From positions 1 to 64,000 of the forward strand of contig NZ_JQJY01000001.1 in the NCBI RefSeq assembly GCF_000745775.1: DNA of 64,000 nt, read 5' to 3'. The notes beneath the pieces are model-generated. The model saw only the letters and a list, made by a program, of their open reading frames with translations, made no database searches and was not told where the DNA came from. Position numbers and translations under genes: made by a program. Every line of letters starts with the position of its first letter. Position 1 is the stretch's first letter. The DNA is from Flavobacterium sp. ASV13 (GTDB taxonomy: Bacteria; Bacteroidota; Bacteroidia; Flavobacteriales; Flavobacteriaceae). Of this stretch, positions 61,571 to 64,000 are shown piece after piece.

Positions 61571-63403
61571 TTAATTCCAAATGTTTCCAGTATTTATAAT
61601 TTTATCATTAATGAAATCTCTAATTGATTTGCTTCTCTCTTCAATTTTGGACGAAAATGCTTCTGGATTTGTCCAAGATTCTACCTGTTCTACAGTCTTT
61701 ATCAATCCAAATTTTTTAAATGAATTTAAATGTTTGGTTGGTAATTCATTGGAATCGGATGAATTAGCGCTCGATGTTGATAAAGAGAGATTTCCGATTC
61801 CATTAATAACACTGATGATTTCTTTCCAAAGTACATCAGCGTAATCTTTATTTGTAAGATAATTTTCAATGCCTAAATCTTTCCATTCGATACTTCTGGC
61901 AACAATATGGTCTATCGAAAGAGAATCATTTTTATAAACGTTCTTTCTTATTATTTTGTAATCGGCACCATGTGCTATTTCAAATTTGTAAAGTAAATAA
62001 GCAGTTTTGTTCCAACCATATGCATTCGTTAACCATTTCTGTTTCTCTACTTCAAACAATCTTTTGGTATTGTCTCCTAAGTGTTTCCAATGATATGAGA
62101 AATTTTTTTGTCCTTTATAAAACATTGATAATAAAACGTTACACTTATTTAATTTTGAATCTTTGTTGATTGACTTATATATGCTTTGGAATTTACTTCT
62201 GTATGCTTTAGCATTATAATAATAACCGTTCCAATAAATTATTTCATAACAAATTAAGAAATTTTCCCAACGATCAATTAGTTTGTTTTCGATTGGATTT
62301 CCCCATCTAAAAGCTCGAAGTAAGAAGATTATACTTCGGTTTTTATCTAATAGTAAAACATCACCTATTAGATGATTCTCTTGATCAGCATTTGGTATTT
62401 TATTGACAAGTATATCCATTGAAATTTCAAATTCTACTGCTAAATTTATAGCATAGTTCAAAATCTCATTATTGTTCTCTTTTTTAAGTAATTCTTTTCT
62501 AACATATTCAAAGGAACCATTATCTCCAGTTATCCATGATGGCGAAGCAAAATCTTTATCTTTATACCCATCATCGATAGATTGTAAGTGATACATTAAA
62601 ACATGGTCTAATGATAGATTACCACGTAACCATAAATCACTCGCTCTTTCTTCCATTTCAAAAATTCCTGCAAAAGATTTTTGTATTTTTTCAATTTCCT
62701 GTTGAGGGTTTTGGGAATTTATATACACATTCTTCATTAATAACGCTTTAACTTTTTCAGTTTCAGAAAGAGGTATTCCTCGAGTATTATGTAATTCAAA
62801 AATCTGAGAAGCAACAGCTTTATCATTGTATATAGCTATTGAACAATGTGCTCTGTCAATTACCTTTATATATTGATCAATTTTATCAACATCTAGTTTT
62901 GGCAACTTAGGTTCTCCAAGAAAAGAATTAACAAATAAATTGACGGCGTCTAACATTCTTATAAAAGACATTGTCTTTATTTTTGTCTCGCTTAGTAATT
63001 CAGTAAGCTTTACACAAATGTTTTCGTCACTAGTTTCGAGAATATTAATAATAGTATTTAAACCTTCTTTGTCATATGAAACCGGAGTTAAATTAATTAG
63101 CTTATAATAATCAGAATCTTTCAAATGCTTACATACAATCAGGAATAAATAGACAGTAGTGATACGTTGTTGCCCATCAATAATTTCATAGTCATAAGAT
63201 CCAGACTTTCCTTCTAAAATATAATGTCCAAGATAATAGTTTTTGTTCTCTGACTTAACAAGATCAGTTTCGGTATAGTATTCTAAAATGTCATTAATAA
63301 AAGGGATAAGTTGCTTTTCTCCCCAAGAATATGCTCTTTGATAATCAGGGATTTTGAAATGATAAGTTTTGATTATCTCACCAAAAGGTTTTTGCTGTTC
63401 CAA
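61571..63403 (-). CDS. DUF262/DUF1524 GmrSD-type protein
   Basis: The 610-aa protein has a DUF262 N-domain with IDGQQR (residues 75-80) and YLGHYILEG, the nucleotide-dependent ParB-like half, and a C-terminal DUF1524 HNH domain with SIDHIVARS (D498-H499) and NGIGNLSLSTSSANSS. This is the single-chain GmrSD/BrxU-type layout of type IV restriction enzymes that cut modified phage DNA. It lies in the accessory island with other defence genes and 120 bases after the partial gene at the window edge. Confidence 0.87.
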   Translation of the reverse strand: MEQQKPFGEIIKTYHFKIPDYQRAYSWGEKQLIPFINDILEYYTETDLVKSENKNYYLGHYILEGKSGSYDYEIIDGQQRITTVYLFLIVCKHLKDSDYYKLINLTPVSYDKEGLNTIINILETSDENICVKLTELLSETKIKTMSFIRMLDAVNLFVNSFLGEPKLPKLDVDKIDQYIKVIDRAHCSIAIYNDKAVASQIFELHNTRGIPLSETEKVKALLMKNVYINSQNPQQEIEKIQKSFAGIFEMEERASDLWLRGNLSLDHVLMYHLQSIDDGYKDKDFASPSWITGDNGSFEYVRKELLKKENNNEILNYAINLAVEFEISMDILVNKIPNADQENHLIGDVLLLDKNRSIIFLLRAFRWGNPIENKLIDRWENFLICYEIIYWNGYYYNAKAYRSKFQSIYKSINKDSKLNKCNVLLSMFYKGQKNFSYHWKHLGDNTKRLFEVEKQKWLTNAYGWNKTAYLLYKFEIAHGADYKIIRKNVYKNDSLSIDHIVARSIEWKDLGIENYLTNKDYADVLWKEIISVINGIGNLSLSTSSANSSDSNELPTKHLNSFKKFGLIKTVEQVESWTNPEAFSSKIEERSKSIRDFINDKIINTGNIWN

Positions 63404-63523
63404 TTTTTTTGTTATTTATTATTAATGATTTCCTCCATTAAGACGATTTGGATCATTATATGGTTTGTTAATTTGTATTTAATTTATTGTTAAAATTAAT
63501 AAGAAAACTAATTAAATAATTAG

Positions 63524-64000
63524 TTACTCTGTTATAACTACTTTTAGATTCTTGATATCTGCCAAACTCAAAGGTACAGTACCTTTAAATAAGTCATAAT
63601 CTGAAACTTTAAGGTTTTGAGTTTGCTTTATCCAACTTAAAAGTTGTCCAGCGCTCACCGGAGAATCAAAAATTAATTGTTCAAGAAGTCCAGTCTTTGA
63701 AACATGTAGATAATTAAATCCATCTGAAATTTCCCAAGTTTTTGTTTTTTCACTCTCTTCTTTATCAAATATTTTAAATTTACTTTTTTCTGTAATTTCT
63801 CCTCCAATATAAGTGATACAATCATCATACTCGGGTTCCGTATTTATCCCATGATTAACTTTTCTAAATCGAAATTTATATGTAAGATCAATTGGAATAT
63901 TGATATTAGAATCACCAAAGTCAGGTCTGACCAAAGTATTTTTAATCATTCCAATTTTAGATTGATCTGTAACTATCGAGGTGCCATTATAAAATCCAGA
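63524..64000 (-). CDS. Unknown protein, 5' end beyond the window
   Basis: An ATG lies at 63949, but the frame stays open for all 17 codons up to the window edge (reading SGFYNGTSIVTDQSKIG before that methionine), so the gene probably starts outside the window. The visible part is at least 158 residues, with beta-rich ITYIGGEITEKSKFKIFDKE and a C-terminal LSLADIKNLKVVITE. No known family was recognised. It is 120 bases upstream of the DUF262 gene on the same strand, so it may be part of its operon. Confidence 0.6.
   Translation of the reverse strand, partial: SGFYNGTSIVTDQSKIGMIKNTLVRPDFGDSNINIPIDLTYKFRFRKVNHGINTEPEYDDCITYIGGEITEKSKFKIFDKEESEKTKTWEISDGFNYLHVSKTGLLEQLIFDSPVSAGQLLSWIKQTQNLKVSDYDLFKGTVPLSLADIKNLKVVITE

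Overview
The window looks like a chromosome segment of a Flavobacterium-like member of the Bacteroidota. The evidence is low G+C content, start regions without Shine-Dalgarno sequences, promoter -7 boxes of the TAnnTTTG type, a PorQ type IX secretion (T9SS) protein, several proteins ending in T9SS sorting domains, and a set of typical flavobacterial housekeeping genes. No tRNA, rRNA or CRISPR array was recognised.

Layout. 1-7.6 kb: a structured intergenic repeat, a DUF1569 protein, a small secreted protein, endonuclease III, an alpha/beta hydrolase and a glycogen operon (glgA-glgC-glgB). 7.8-16.7 kb: a GH31 alpha-glucosidase, an M48 lipoprotein peptidase, a UMF1-type transporter, and a four-gene minus-strand operon (ECF sigma factor, anti-sigma-like protein, two adhesin-like beta-repeat proteins), with a lipoprotein divergent from it. 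17-30 kb: lon, porQ, an L,D-transpeptidase-like protein, cmk, a nucleoside permease, rpsA, a T9SS-secreted LRR protein, an orphan ExbD and an S66 peptidase.

30.3-38.3 kb: a truncated fasciclin gene beside a scar holding a repeat element. Next comes a trehalose locus: a LacI regulator divergent from a TonB receptor, an MFS transporter and a GH37 trehalase. The trehalase carries the N-terminal EF-hand-like segment typical of fungal neutral trehalases. Two palindromic operators, centred 21 bp apart, lie in the divergent region. A related site precedes the GH31 gene, which suggests one alpha-glucoside regulon that may also feed the glycogen operon.

39.3-49.9 kb: a T9SS/RHS polymorphic-toxin locus made of a beta-repeat protein with a T9SS tail, an RHS-like protein with nine DUF5977-type tandem repeats, an RHS protein ending in an HNH-like toxin tip, and a small putative immunity gene.

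50-64 kb: an accessory island. Two IS3-related modules each pair a full-length single-ORF DDE transposase with a downstream paralogue of about 200 aa. That paralogue stops just before the catalytic domain. The two modules bracket a Septu-like ATPase + HNH pair, an HEPN-like protein and a membrane protein. Beyond them are a truncated carboxymuconolactone-decarboxylase remnant, a zinc-ribbon HEPN-like protein, a 42-aa ORF with its own terminator, a DUF262/DUF1524 GmrSD-type protein and a gene running off the right edge. The duplicated transposase + DDE-less partner arrangement, with defence genes between the copies, is the best candidate here for an undescribed system.
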